The notes: generated by a model not told the origin, from the letters alone. A stretch of 37,069 nt of DNA from Bradyrhizobium tropiciagri (GCF_001189845.1 NZ_LFLZ01000083.1:1-37069); one strand, 5' to 3'; shown: positions 7,317-15,817, numbered from the stretch's first letter. Translations and numbers: made by a program.

Positions 7317-9989
7317 ATGCCAGACGCAGCAGTTGCAGCACGCGCTTCGGACTCCACGCACAGCGGAACCACACAGCAAGTCGACGTCGCGGTCGTCGGC
7401 GCCGGTTTCGCCGGTCTCTATCTGCTGCATCGGCTGCGCAAGGCGGGCTTCTCGGCAGTCGCGCTCGAAGAGGGCGCCGATGTCGGCGGCACCTGGTACT
7501 GGAACAGATATCCAGGCGCGCGCTGCGACATCCAGACCATCGATTACAGCTATACGTTCGATCCGGAGCTCGACCAGGCGTGGACCTGGTCGGAGAAATA
7601 CGCGACCCAGCCGGAGATCCTGCGCTATCTCGGCTTCGTCGCCGACCGCTACGATCTGCGCCGCGATATCAGGTTCGGCACCAAGGTCACGCAGGCGACC
7701 TGGGATGACGCGACCGCGCGCTGGCAGATCTCGACCAACAACGGCGCCAATGTCTCCTGCCGCTACTACATCATGGCGACCGGCTGCCTGTCGTCGCCGA
7801 AGCCGCCGGAGATCGACGGCGTCAAGGACTTCAAGGGCGAGATCTATTTCACCGGCCGCTGGCCGCATCAGGGCGTCGATCTCAAGGGCAAGCGCGTCGC
7901 CGTGATCGGCACCGGATCGTCGGGCATCCAGTCGATCCCGCTGATCGCCGAGCAGGCCGCGCAGCTCACCGTGTTCCAGCGCACGCCGAACTTCGCATTG
8001 CCTGCCGGCAACGGCCCGGCGCCGGAGGATCGCAAGACCTATTTCGAAACCGACCGGGCCGCCTATCGCGAGCAGGCGCGCTGGTCGATGGCCGGCGTGC
8101 CGTATCCGCAGCAGACGGTGGTGAGCTGGCAATTGAGCGATGCCGAGCGCCGCGAGCGGTTCGAGAAGGCGTGGGCGGCGGGCGACCTCGTGCACATCCT
8201 GACCCAGCTCTGGGCCGACCAAGCGGTCGATGTCGACGGCAACAAGCTCGTCGCCGACCTGATCCGCGAGAAGATCGGCGCCGTGGTCAAGGATCCGGAG
8301 ACCGCCGCGGCGCTGGCCCCGCACGATCACCCGTTCGGCGCCAAGCGGCCCTGCCTCGATACCAATTACTACGCGACCTACAACCGCCCGAACGTGACGC
8401 TGGTGAATCTGCGGCAGGAGCCGATCAAGGCGATCACCGCCAGCGGCATCTCGACCAGCGGACGCAGCTTCGATGTCGACGTCATCGTGTTCGCCACCGG
8501 CTTCGACGCGATGACCGGCGCCATCATGGCGGTGCATCCGATCTCCGGCCGCGGCGGCAAGTCGCTGTCGGATGTCTGGGCGCACGGACCGCAGACTTAT
8601 CTCGGCGTCACCGTCGCGGGCTTCCCCAATCTGTTCATGATCACCGGCCCCGGCAGTCCGTCGGTGCTGTCGAACATGGCGGTCTCGATCGAGCAGCATG
8701 TCGACTGGGTGGTCGAGCGCATCGCCGCGCTGCGCGATGCCGGCTTCACCACGATGGAGGCAACCGAGACCGCGCAGGCCGGCTGGGAACGCCACATGGC
8801 CGACTGCGCGACGTTGACGCTGCACCGGCTCGCCAACACCTGGTACACGGGCGCCAACGTGCCCGGCAAGCCGCAGGGCGTGATGCCTTACACCGGCGGT
8901 GTCGGTCCGTATCGCAGCATCTGCAACGAGGTGGTCGGCCGCGGCATGCTCGGCTTCAAGCTTAGTGGCCCCGGCGTTGCCGAGCAGTGCAATGACGGCG
9001 AGGTGGTGCGGTTGCAGCCGGACGTGCGGTTGGTGCTCGGCATGCTGGCTGAGATGAACCTGCCGCCGCTCGAGACGATGGGGGCGCAGGGCGCGCGCGA
9101 CTTCCTCACCGAGTTCAACAAGGGCCGTCCTGCGGGACGACCGGTCGGCGAGGTCGGCACCGGCCTGTTGCAGGGCGCGGACGGCCCGCTGCCTTACAAG
9201 CTGTATCGACCGGCGACGCCAGGGCCGCATCCGGTCGTGGTGTATTTCCACGGCGGCGGCTGGGTGCTCGGCGACGAGCTGTCGGACGATCCGTTCTGCC
9301 GCGATCTATGCCGGCGCACCGGCATGATCATCGTCAGCGTCGGCTATCGCCACGCGCCCGAGCACCGCTTCCCGGCCGCGGCCGAGGACGGCTATGCGGC
9401 AACGCGCTGGATCGCCGCCCACACCGCCGAGCTCGGCGGCAAGGCCGGTCCGGTGCTGGTCGCGGGCTGGAGCGCCGGCGGCAACATCGCAGCCGTCACC
9501 TGCCAGCTCGCGCGCGACCGCGGCGGGCCCGAGATCGCGGGCCAGCTCCTGATCTGCCCGGTCACCGACTCGACCTTCGACCGGCCATCCTATGTCGACA
9601 ACGCCGCCGGTTACTTCCTGACCCGCGGCCTGATGTACTGGTTCTGGGACCTGTACTGCTCGCCCGCCGACCGCACCGATCCGCGCGTCGCGCCGCTGCG
9701 CGGCAAGCTCGAAGGCCTGCCGCCGGCGTTCATCGCGACCAGCGAGTTCGATCCGCTGCGCGACGAGGGCATTGCCTATGGCGACGCGCTGAGCAAGGCC
9801 GGTGTCAAGGTCGAGCAGCTCAAGGCGCAGGGCCACTTCCACTCGTCGTTCGTGATGGTCGATGTCATCATCACCGGCGTTAGCGGCCGCGTGAAGATGG
9901 CGAAGGCGCTGCGCCGGTTCGCCGGACTGCCCGAGGAGCTGGAGCAGGACAACGTCGCCGCGCCGAAGGTCAACGCGGCCGCGAACTAG
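7317..9989 (+). CDS. Fused Baeyer-Villiger-type monooxygenase and HSL-family esterase
   Basis: 890 aa in one uninterrupted frame; GGGAGG lies just upstream of the ATG. Residues ~20-545 are a type I Baeyer-Villiger monooxygenase: FAD site GAGFAG (28-33), GGTWYWNRYPGARCD (57-71), fingerprint FTGRWPHQGVD (178-188, FxGxxxHxxxD) and NADPH site GTGSSG (198-203). Residues ~570-870 are an HSL/GDXG alpha/beta hydrolase: oxyanion HGGGW (645-649), nucleophile GWSAG (Ser719), acid Asp812 (SEFDPLRDE) and His842 (GHFHSSF). The first half should turn a ketone into an ester or lactone with O2 and NADPH; the second should hydrolyse that ester. All catalytic residues are present in both halves. The natural substrate is unknown; linear, cyclic or terpenoid/steroid ketones are possible. 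Confidence 0.9.
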   Translation: MPDAAVAARASDSTHSGTTQQVDVAVVGAGFAGLYLLHRLRKAGFSAVALEEGADVGGTWYWNRYPGARCDIQTIDYSYTFDPELDQAWTWSEKYATQPEILRYLGFVADRYDLRRDIRFGTKVTQATWDDATARWQISTNNGANVSCRYYIMATGCLSSPKPPEIDGVKDFKGEIYFTGRWPHQGVDLKGKRVAVIGTGSSGIQSIPLIAEQAAQLTVFQRTPNFALPAGNGPAPEDRKTYFETDRAAYREQARWSMAGVPYPQQTVVSWQLSDAERRERFEKAWAAGDLVHILTQLWADQAVDVDGNKLVADLIREKIGAVVKDPETAAALAPHDHPFGAKRPCLDTNYYATYNRPNVTLVNLRQEPIKAITASGISTSGRSFDVDVIVFATGFDAMTGAIMAVHPISGRGGKSLSDVWAHGPQTYLGVTVAGFPNLFMITGPGSPSVLSNMAVSIEQHVDWVVERIAALRDAGFTTMEATETAQAGWERHMADCATLTLHRLANTWYTGANVPGKPQGVMPYTGGVGPYRSICNEVVGRGMLGFKLSGPGVAEQCNDGEVVRLQPDVRLVLGMLAEMNLPPLETMGAQGARDFLTEFNKGRPAGRPVGEVGTGLLQGADGPLPYKLYRPATPGPHPVVVYFHGGGWVLGDELSDDPFCRDLCRRTGMIIVSVGYRHAPEHRFPAAAEDGYAATRWIAAHTAELGGKAGPVLVAGWSAGGNIAAVTCQLARDRGGPEIAGQLLICPVTDSTFDRPSYVDNAAGYFLTRGLMYWFWDLYCSPADRTDPRVAPLRGKLEGLPPAFIATSEFDPLRDEGIAYGDALSKAGVKVEQLKAQGHFHSSFVMVDVIITGVSGRVKMAKALRRFAGLPEELEQDNVAAPKVNAAAN

Positions 9990-10015
9990 GTCCGGAGTCC
10001 GGCAGCAGCAAATGC

Positions 10016-10170
10016 GGTGCGCTCCCTCTCCCGCTCGCGGGGGAGGCGCGTTGCCAAAATATCGAAAACAACCCCATGCAAAGGAGCCGGCGGCCGGCGT
10101 CCGACCCGGTTACTTGACACGTCGGGCAACTCACGGGTATTTTCCAATATTCCGAAATCACGCAGGCGCA
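10016..10170. repeat. Dispersed intergenic repeat after the fusion gene
   Basis: Begins with a CTCCCGC/GCGGGGGAG hairpin (10028-10046), then AAAATATCGAAAACAACCCC, then TTGACACGTCGGGCAACTCA and a T/A-rich TTTTCCAATATTCCGAAATC. I recognise this order of blocks as a repeat common in Bradyrhizobium-type genomes. The hairpin could also end transcription of the gene before it. No coding potential. Confidence 0.5.
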
Positions 10171-10180
10171 CGCCAGGGCG

Positions 10181-11023
10181 CTAGCCGAGCTCGAACGTCG
10201 TGACGCCGAACACGCGATCGATCCGCAATGGCGCGATCGCACCGGTGTACATCCGCGCGGTCTCGAACACCGGCGAAAGTCCGAGGCCTTGCGCCAGCGC
10301 GACGGCGTCGCGGTTGATGGCGGGGACATCGAGGAAGATGTCGCCGCCGCCTGCGGTTGCCAGCAGTGCCGAGAGGATGATCTCTGCGCTCGCGCGGTCA
10401 TCAGAAACGAGCGGACCGATCTTGCGGCCGGTGCGGCAAGGACGGATCACGCCCCAGCCGGCCAGCCTGCCGTCGCGCAGCAGCGCACGTCCGATATGCC
10501 CTGGTGTGTTGATCCAGGCGCGCAGGAATGCCGGACGCGGCGCCGGAAACACCGTCGCGTCATCGGCCTCGACCAACGCCATGGGTACATCGGTCAGCGC
10601 GACGACGTCAGTGCTCAGCGCCGGAGGCGCTGTGACCGTGCCGCCATAACGCACATTGGCGTAGGCGAGCGCGAAGCCGGACTTTCGGTAGTTCGCCTGC
10701 TGCGCCACCACGCCATCGAGCCCGATCACGCGCGGGCGCGCATGCGCGATGGCCGCATCCCATATCTTCAGGCCGTAGCCTTGGCCGCGCAGATCCGGGC
10801 GCACGATGTAGAATCCCAGGAAGGAAAACTGCGCGCCGTAATTGACGCAGGAGATCACCGCGGCGGGCTCGCCGTCGAGCTCGCCGATGAAGAATCCCTG
10901 CGGGTCCTCGGCGGCGAAGCACGGCGCATCGGCGAGACCGGGATTCCAGCCCTCTGCCGCTGCCCAGTCGACCGCGAGCGGAATCTCGTCGGATCGCATC
11001 GTGCGGATGATAAACTCGCTCAT
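10181..11023 (-). CDS. GNAT-family N-acetyltransferase with C-terminal second domain
   Basis: 280 aa from ATG at 11023 (an upstream in-frame start would add 15 implausible residues). Residues ~1-130 are a GNAT fold: MSEFIIRTMRSDEIPLAVDWAAAEGWNPG, then the acetyl-CoA site RPDLRGQGYGLKIW (R/Q-x-x-G-x-G/A). The second half (GRALLRDGRLAGWGVIRPCRTGRKIGPL and VPAINRDAVALAQGLGLSP) fits the Acetyltransf_18 domain found at the C-terminus of YitH-type GNATs. It transfers an acetyl group to an unknown amine. It stands alone and faces the repeat at 11113. Confidence 0.85.
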   Translation of the reverse strand: MSEFIIRTMRSDEIPLAVDWAAAEGWNPGLADAPCFAAEDPQGFFIGELDGEPAAVISCVNYGAQFSFLGFYIVRPDLRGQGYGLKIWDAAIAHARPRVIGLDGVVAQQANYRKSGFALAYANVRYGGTVTAPPALSTDVVALTDVPMALVEADDATVFPAPRPAFLRAWINTPGHIGRALLRDGRLAGWGVIRPCRTGRKIGPLVSDDRASAEIILSALLATAGGGDIFLDVPAINRDAVALAQGLGLSPVFETARMYTGAIAPLRIDRVFGVTTFELG

Positions 11024-11112
11024 GGCCAATCGTCTCGTCGGGCCGGAGTTATCGATCGTGCATATCAACGGAGCAAGAACAAGACCCCGGTGGCAGATTG
11101 AGGAATCCGACG

Positions 11113-11219
11113 TCCGTCACGCTGAGGAGGCCGCGCAGCGGCCGTCTCGAAGCACGATGGCCACCAGCCGGGCCGCGCATGCTTCGAGGCTCGCTACGCG
11201 AGCACCTCAGCATGACGGG
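11113..11219. repeat. Dispersed palindromic repeat, second copy of the CTGAGGAG family
   Basis: Left arm CCGTCACGCTGAGGAGGCCG ... GTCTCGAAGCA, right arm TGCTTCGAGGCTCGCTACGC ... CACCTCAGCATGACGG, approximate complements. It shares the CTGAGGAG-(C)GCG..AGCG-GTCTCGAAG core with the element at 1734-1869, so it is one family. It lies between two minus-strand genes with no coding potential. Confidence 0.7.
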
Positions 11220-11255
11220 ACCAAGAGTGCGGTGGTTCGCGAAAGAGCCCCGATC

Positions 11256-11897
11256 TTACCCGACCTTCGGCCGGTACGCCGCGAAGAACACGCGCGTCGC
11301 ACTGTCGACGACGGTTGCGATCCGCTCCGGCGAGGGCGACGGATTGGCCTGGAAGATGAATGCCTGGAACAGCGTCGCCTGGCACATCTGCATGAACTGC
11401 CAGGCCGCGAGCTGGGTGTCGTCCATGACGAGTTCACCGAGCGCGGCGCGCGCCTCCAGATAGGCGGCGAAGCGGTCGACGGTGTGGGCGATCACGTGAG
11501 TGTAGAACCGGCTGCCGAGCTCGGGCATCCGCTCGGCGATCGCCATCACGGTGCGGATCGCCGAGCCGCCGCCGGGCCGGCACAGCAAGGCGACATAGGC
11601 GCGGCCGAATTCGGGGAGGGTGGTGTCGACGTCGCGCGCCGGATCGAAATTGAAGGCCACCTTGCCCTGTTCGAGCTTCTCCTCCTCGACGATCGCCGCG
11701 AACAGCCCGGCCTTGTCGGGGAAATACACGTAGAGCGTGCCTTTGGAGACGGCGGCGGCGCGGGCGATCTCGCCCATGCTGGCGCCGTCGAAGCCGAGTT
11801 CCAGGAACACCTTGCGGGCGCCGTCGAGGATCTGGCGGCGTTTCGAGGATTCCTCCTCGCCGACGGCCTGGAGGGAGGTTCGGGGGGCTGCAACCAT
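11256..11897 (-). CDS. TetR-family repressor (AefR-like C-terminus) of the adjacent efflux pair
   Basis: 213 aa from ATG at 11897. Residues ~18-65 are the helix-turn-helix: RRQILDGARKVFLELGFDGA, SMGEIARAAAVSKGTLYVYFPDKAGLFAAIV. The C-terminal region (RPGGGSAIRTVMAIAERMPELGSRFY) fits the AefR-like TetR_C_7 group that often controls efflux pumps. It is divergent from the EmrA/EmrB-type genes at 12089 and 13466, with a 23-bp perfect palindrome between them that covers its own -35 region. Autoregulation and repression of the pump are the natural inference. Confidence 0.88.
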   Translation of the reverse strand: MVAAPRTSLQAVGEEESSKRRQILDGARKVFLELGFDGASMGEIARAAAVSKGTLYVYFPDKAGLFAAIVEEEKLEQGKVAFNFDPARDVDTTLPEFGRAYVALLCRPGGGSAIRTVMAIAERMPELGSRFYTHVIAHTVDRFAAYLEARAALGELVMDDTQLAAWQFMQMCQATLFQAFIFQANPSPSPERIATVVDSATRVFFAAYRPKVG

Positions 11898-11975
11898 TGA
11901 TTTAGCTTCTCGCGAAAGAACTCAACCCAGAATGAGCCAATGGGAGAATCGAACCATTATGATTCATGGCGCGGG

Positions 11976-12004
11976 AATATAGATTGACCGAACCGTTCGG
12001 TCAA
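11976..12004 (-). promoter_or_regulatory. Promoter of the AefR-like repressor gene
   Basis: On the minus strand, TTGACC (12004-11999) is followed after 17 bases by TATATT (11981-11976). The -35 box and much of the spacer lie in the operator palindrome (11983-12005), so the repressor should shut off its own gene. Confidence 0.6.
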
Positions 12005-12005
12005 T
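11983..12005. promoter_or_regulatory. 23-bp perfect operator palindrome
   Basis: ATTGACCGAAC and its exact complement flank a central C at 11994. The TTGACCG...CGGTCAA form is a familiar TetR-type efflux operator. On the plus strand it also holds a TTGACC -35-like box (11984-11989) with a weaker TATTGG 18 bases on, so one bound dimer could block both divergent promoters. Confidence 0.8.
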
Positions 12006-12088
12006 GGTATTGGAGGGAGTAACGATGCGCCGCACGGCCCTTATTCCGCCATTGCGGGCGTCAAGATTTTTGGTGGGGAGCCTCGGCT

Positions 12089-13417
12089 ATGGCCGCAGCA
12101 CGGGATCAGGCTGCACGCATTGTTCGTTCCGAGCCGGAGATGGCCGGGGACCCGATGGCGCGCGACGCATCGGCCGATCTCGGCGAGCAGGCGAGGGTCG
12201 ACGAAGCCAAGGGGCTTGAAGCCAAGGGTCCTGAAGCCAAGGGGCCCGCCGAAAAGCGCCCCGCCGAAGCGCCGCCAGCTTCTACGCCCGAGCAGCCGGC
12301 GGCATCGCCCGCTGCCGCTGCGCCGAAATCCGGCAAGCGCAGATTTGTTTTGATGGGCATTGTCGGCCTGCTCGCGATCGCGGCCGCAAGCTATGCCGCC
12401 TATTACCTGATGGTCGGGCGCTTCTATGTCTCGACCGACGACGCCTATGTCCGCGCCAACAACACCATGCTCGGCGCGCGCGTCGCCGGCCATATCGCGG
12501 CGATCCTGCCCGGCGACAATGCGCTGGTGCGCGCCGGCGATGTGATCTTCCGGATCGACGACGGCGATTATCGCATCGCGGTCGACGCTGCCCGCACTCG
12601 GATCGGGACGCAGCAGGCGACCATCGAGCGGATCGGCCGCCAGGTTGCGGCCGCGGTCAGCTCGGTCGAGCAGGCGCAGGCGCAACTGGTGTCCGCGCAG
12701 GCCGGCCTGAAGCGCGCTGATCTCGATTACGATCGCCAGCAGGCGCTGAGCACCAAGGGCTTTGCCTCGCGTGCCACCTTCGAAGTGTCCGAAGCCGGCC
12801 GTGACCAGGGCGCGGCTGCGGTGCGCTCGGCGCAGGCGGCCTATGATGCCGCCAAGGACAATGTCGAGGTGACCAAGGCGCAGCAGACCGAGGCCCGCGC
12901 CCAGCTCGCCGAATTGCAGACCCAACTCGCCAAGGCCGAGCGCGATCTCGATTTCACCCAGGTGCGCGCGCCGGTCGACGGCACCTTCTCCAACCGCCTG
13001 GTCAACGCCGGCGACTACATCAATGTCGGCCAGCGGCTCGGCAACGTGGTGCCGCTCGACGGCGTCTTCATCGACGCCAACTATAAAGAGACCCAGCTCA
13101 AGCGCATCCGCACCGGGCAGCGGGTGACGATCAAGGTCGACGCCTACGGCTTCCGCAAGTTCACCGGCATCGTCGACAGCATTTCGCCGGCGGCGGGCTC
13201 GGTGTTCACGCTGCTGCCGCCCGACAACGCCACCGGCAACTTCACCAAGATCGTGCAGCGCCTGCCGGTCCGCATCCGGGTGCCGAACAGCGTCGCCAGG
13301 CAGGGCCTGCTGCGCGCCGGCATGTCGGTCTACACCACGGTCGACACCCGCGAAGGTGCGGCCGACGCCGACGCGGATACCGACCTCGACTCGCCGATGA
13401 TGATCCATCCGCAGTGA
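12089..13417 (+). CDS. EmrA/HlyD-type periplasmic adaptor of an efflux pump
   Basis: 442 aa. Residues 1-~80 are a cytoplasmic Ala/Pro/Lys-rich tail with short repeats (LEAKGPEAKGP). A membrane helix follows at ~86-108. FYVSTDDAYVRANNTMLGARVAGHI is the classic EmrA biotinyl-lipoyl start. An alpha-helical coiled coil spans ~165-290, then VRAPVDGTFSNRLVNAGDYI and DANYKETQLKRIRTGQ close the lipoyl and beta-barrel domains. It links the MFS pump downstream (48-bp gap) to an outer-membrane channel, for which no gene is present here. Expression is probably set by the divergent AefR-like repressor. Confidence 0.9.
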   Translation: MAAARDQAARIVRSEPEMAGDPMARDASADLGEQARVDEAKGLEAKGPEAKGPAEKRPAEAPPASTPEQPAASPAAAAPKSGKRRFVLMGIVGLLAIAAASYAAYYLMVGRFYVSTDDAYVRANNTMLGARVAGHIAAILPGDNALVRAGDVIFRIDDGDYRIAVDAARTRIGTQQATIERIGRQVAAAVSSVEQAQAQLVSAQAGLKRADLDYDRQQALSTKGFASRATFEVSEAGRDQGAAAVRSAQAAYDAAKDNVEVTKAQQTEARAQLAELQTQLAKAERDLDFTQVRAPVDGTFSNRLVNAGDYINVGQRLGNVVPLDGVFIDANYKETQLKRIRTGQRVTIKVDAYGFRKFTGIVDSISPAAGSVFTLLPPDNATGNFTKIVQRLPVRIRVPNSVARQGLLRAGMSVYTTVDTREGAADADADTDLDSPMMIHPQ

Positions 13418-13465
13418 TGCCTTGAAGCCTCGGCCACAGTCCGAGGCTCGGAGCCTGATGAGCCC

Positions 13466-15055
13466 ATGGCCGACGCGACCACTGCCTCGCCCTCGATGAT
13501 GACCGGCGCTTCGGAGTCCGAGCGGCTCCAGCCCAAGCGGGTGGTCGCCTTCATCATCATGGTGTTCGGCATGTTCATGTCGATCCTGGACATCCAGATC
13601 GTCTCGGCCTCGCTCACCGAGATCCAGGCCGGCCTGTCGGCGTCGTCGACCGAAGTGTCGTGGGTACAGACCGCCTATTTGATTGCCGAGGTGATCGCGA
13701 TCCCGCTGTCCGGCTTCCTGTCGCGCGCGCTCGGCACCCGCCTGTTGTTTGCGATCTCGGCGTTCGGCTTCACGGCGTCCAGCCTCTTGTGCGGCTTCGC
13801 CTCCTCGATCGAGCAGATGATCCTGTGGCGCGCGCTGCAAGGCTTCCTCGGCGCCGGCATGATCCCGACCGTGTTCGCCTCGGCCTACACGATCTTCCCG
13901 CGCTCGAAGTTCTACATCGTGGCGCCGATCATCGGGCTGGTCGCGACGCTGGCGCCGACCGTGGGGCCGACGGTCGGCGGCTACATCACCGATCTGATGT
14001 CGTGGCACTGGCTGTTCTTCATCAACATCGTGCCCGGCGTCATCATCACCGTCGGCGTGCTGTGGCTGATCGATTTCGACCAGCCGAACTTCGCACTGCT
14101 CGACCGCTTCGACTGGTGGGGCCTGATCTTCATGGGCGGCTTCCTCGGCTCGCTCGAATATGTGCTCGAGGAAGGCCCGCAATATGAGTGGCTGCAGGAC
14201 ACCTCGGTCGCGATCTGTGCCGCGATCGGCTTCGTCTCGGCGGTCGCCTTCTTCTGGCGGGTGCTGACCGCGGAGGAGCCGATCGTCGATCTCTATGCCT
14301 TCTCCAACCGCAACTTCGCGGTCGGCTGCGTGCTGCAGTTCTGCATCGGCATCGGGCTCTACGGCCTGACCTACGTCTATCCGCGCTATCTCGCCGAGAT
14401 CCGCGGCTACAGCGCGCTGATGATCGGCGAGACCATGTTCATCTCCGGCATTACGATGTTCTTCATGGCGCCGGTGGTCGGCCGGCTGATGCAGAAGGTC
14501 GATCTGCGCTACATCATCGCCTTCGGTCTCGTCACCTTTGCGCTCGGCTCCTGGCAGATGACCTGGATCACGCGCGAGTACGATTTCTACGAGCTCTTGG
14601 TGCCGCAGATCCTGCGCGGCATTGGCATGATGTGCGCGATGGTGCCGACCAACAACATCGCACTCGCGACGCTGCCGCAGGACCGCGTCAAGAACGCCTC
14701 CGGCCTGTTCAACCTGATGCGCAACCTTGGCGGCGCGGTCGGGCTCGCCGTGATCAACGAAGCGCTCAACGACCGCACCGATCTGCACATCTCGCGGCTG
14801 CAGGACCGCGTCACCTGGGGCAATGCGACCGCGGTCGAGACCCTCAACAATTTCGCCCAGCGCCTGCAGGGCATGGGCGATGCCACCACCATGGCGATGA
14901 AGCAGCTGTCGCAACTCGTGCACCGCCAGGCGCAGGTGATGAGCTACGGCGACGCCTTCTTCATGCTGTCGCTGTTCTATGTCGGCCTCAGCCTGCTGGT
15001 GCTGTTCGTCAACAAGCCGCCGTCGATGACCGCAGGCGGCGGCGACGCGCATTGA
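13466..15055 (+). CDS. EmrB/QacA-type MFS multidrug exporter (DHA2, 14 TM)
   Basis: 529 aa, rich in hydrophobic helices consistent with the 14-helix DHA2 family. Motifs include FMSILDIQIVSASLTEIQ (helix 1), SWVQTAYLIAEVIAIPLSGF, LFAISAFGFTASSLLCG and the motif-C-like GLVATLAPTVGPTVGGYI. It pairs with the EmrA-like adaptor to expel hydrophobic compounds using the proton gradient. The substrate is unknown. Its last 54 bp are repeated at 15818-15871 beyond a RAYT/REP insertion. Confidence 0.92.
   Translation: MADATTASPSMMTGASESERLQPKRVVAFIIMVFGMFMSILDIQIVSASLTEIQAGLSASSTEVSWVQTAYLIAEVIAIPLSGFLSRALGTRLLFAISAFGFTASSLLCGFASSIEQMILWRALQGFLGAGMIPTVFASAYTIFPRSKFYIVAPIIGLVATLAPTVGPTVGGYITDLMSWHWLFFINIVPGVIITVGVLWLIDFDQPNFALLDRFDWWGLIFMGGFLGSLEYVLEEGPQYEWLQDTSVAICAAIGFVSAVAFFWRVLTAEEPIVDLYAFSNRNFAVGCVLQFCIGIGLYGLTYVYPRYLAEIRGYSALMIGETMFISGITMFFMAPVVGRLMQKVDLRYIIAFGLVTFALGSWQMTWITREYDFYELLVPQILRGIGMMCAMVPTNNIALATLPQDRVKNASGLFNLMRNLGGAVGLAVINEALNDRTDLHISRLQDRVTWGNATAVETLNNFAQRLQGMGDATTMAMKQLSQLVHRQAQVMSYGDAFFMLSLFYVGLSLLVLFVNKPPSMTAGGGDAH
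15002..15055 (+). repeat. 54-bp direct repeat, copy 1 (3' end of the MFS gene)
   Basis: The last 54 bases of the MFS gene, encoding LFVNKPPSMTAGGGDAH and the stop, recur at 15818-15871 with one difference (ATTGA against ACTGA), i.e. 53/54 identical. The two copies bracket the RAYT/REP module. Confidence 0.9.
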
Positions 15056-15083
15056 CGTGAGCTCGCGCCTAGCTGCAGTAATT

Positions 15084-15133
15084 CGACGTCGTCATTCGTA
15101 GCCCGCATGAGCGAAGCGATATGCGGGACGTCG
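15084..15133. repeat. REP hairpin upstream of the RAYT gene
   Basis: Core CGTAGCCCGCATGAGCGAAG then CGATATGCGGG (15097-15127): CCCGCAT (15102-15108) pairs with ATGCGGG (15121-15127). An outer CGACGTC/GACGTCG pair (15084-15090, 15127-15133) extends the stem. The core matches the REPs downstream of the transposase. Confidence 0.8.
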
Positions 15134-15146
15134 AAAGTTACTAAAC

Positions 15147-15680
15147 ATGGTCAGATACAGGCGTAACTTCATCCCCGGCGGGACCTTCTTCTTCACGGTT
15201 ACACTCGCGGATCGGCGATCGCGCCTGCTCATTGACCATATTGCCATACTTCGGAATGCCTTCGGCGCTGCGCGTCGCGAGCGGCCATTTAATGTCGATG
15301 CGGTCGTGGTGCTCCCGGATCATCTGCACGCCATCCTGACGCTACCGCCAAACGACCCGGGTTTTGCAGGCCGATGGCGGCGCATTAAGGGCTACTTCAG
15401 TAGCCAGATGCTTGCTGCCTCTGTCACCTTGAAGCGTCGGCCAAATGGAGACCTGGCGCTCTGGCAAAGACGATTTTGGGAGCACACTATCCGCGATGAA
15501 GGCGACTTCGCGCGGCATGTTGACTACATCCATTTCAATCCCGTCAAGCATGCCTTGGTGAAGCGCGTGTGTGACTGGCCGCATTCCTCCTTCCATCGCT
15601 TTGTGAATGAGGGCGTGCTGCCAATCGACTGGGCTGGCGATGCAGGGACTAGCGGAAACTTTGGCGAGCGCCCCGACTGA
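15147..15680 (+). CDS. REP-associated tyrosine transposase (RAYT, Y1/HUH)
   Basis: 177 aa. N-terminal RRNFIPGGTFFFTVTLADR, the HUH motif VVVLPDHLHAIL (His59, His61), WQRRFWEHTIRDEGD and the catalytic Tyr127 in HVDYIHFNPVKHALV, then DWPHSSFHR: all RAYT hallmarks of the IS200-related Y1 transposase family. The active site looks intact. RAYTs act on REP palindromes, and three REPs with a shared core lie within about 150 bp on either side. The gene ends normally. The start ATG has only a weak ribosome site. Confidence 0.92.
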   Translation: MVRYRRNFIPGGTFFFTVTLADRRSRLLIDHIAILRNAFGAARRERPFNVDAVVVLPDHLHAILTLPPNDPGFAGRWRRIKGYFSSQMLAASVTLKRRPNGDLALWQRRFWEHTIRDEGDFARHVDYIHFNPVKHALVKRVCDWPHSSFHRFVNEGVLPIDWAGDAGTSGNFGERPD

Positions 15681-15699
15681 CGACGGCTTGCGGGGCGCT

Positions 15700-15814
15700 A
15701 TTCGTAGCCCGCATGCGCGAAGCGACATGCTGGGAGGCGGCTATTCCGGATCCGATGATCGCATGGAGTGTTGGAATCCCGGATGTCGCTTCGCTCATCC
15801 GGGCTACGAGAATG
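15700..15814. repeat. REP pair in inverted orientation downstream of the RAYT gene
   Basis: REP 1 (15702-15734) reads CGTAGCCCGCATGCGCGAAG then CGACATGCTGGG. REP 2 (15776-15811) is the inverse: CCCGGATGTCGCTTCGCTCA then TCCGGGCTACG. The shared core is GTAGCCCG-ATG-GCGAAGCGA. Two inverted REPs about 40 bp apart form a REPIN/BIME-like unit, the usual RAYT substrate. Confidence 0.8.
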
Positions 15815-15817
15815 TGC

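Larger units (their letters stand above)
15056..15817 (+). mobile_element. RAYT-REP module between duplicated gene ends
   Basis: A 762-bp segment holding a REP hairpin, a REP-associated tyrosine transposase gene and two more REPs in opposite orientation, flanked on both sides by the 54-bp repeat of the MFS gene end. The simplest reading is a module that entered the 3' end of the efflux gene and left a second copy of that end. The duplication is far longer than expected for Y1/HUH elements, which normally make none, so recombination may be involved. Confidence 0.65.

Noticed and set aside
7278..9251. 657-aa open frame on the minus strand
   Set aside because: Antisense shadow of the monooxygenase-esterase gene; no motifs, biased composition.
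12041..15052. 1003-aa open frame on the minus strand
   Set aside because: It lies wholly opposite the EmrA- and EmrB-type genes. It is Arg/His/Asp-rich without domains, the usual product of reading a high-GC gene backwards.
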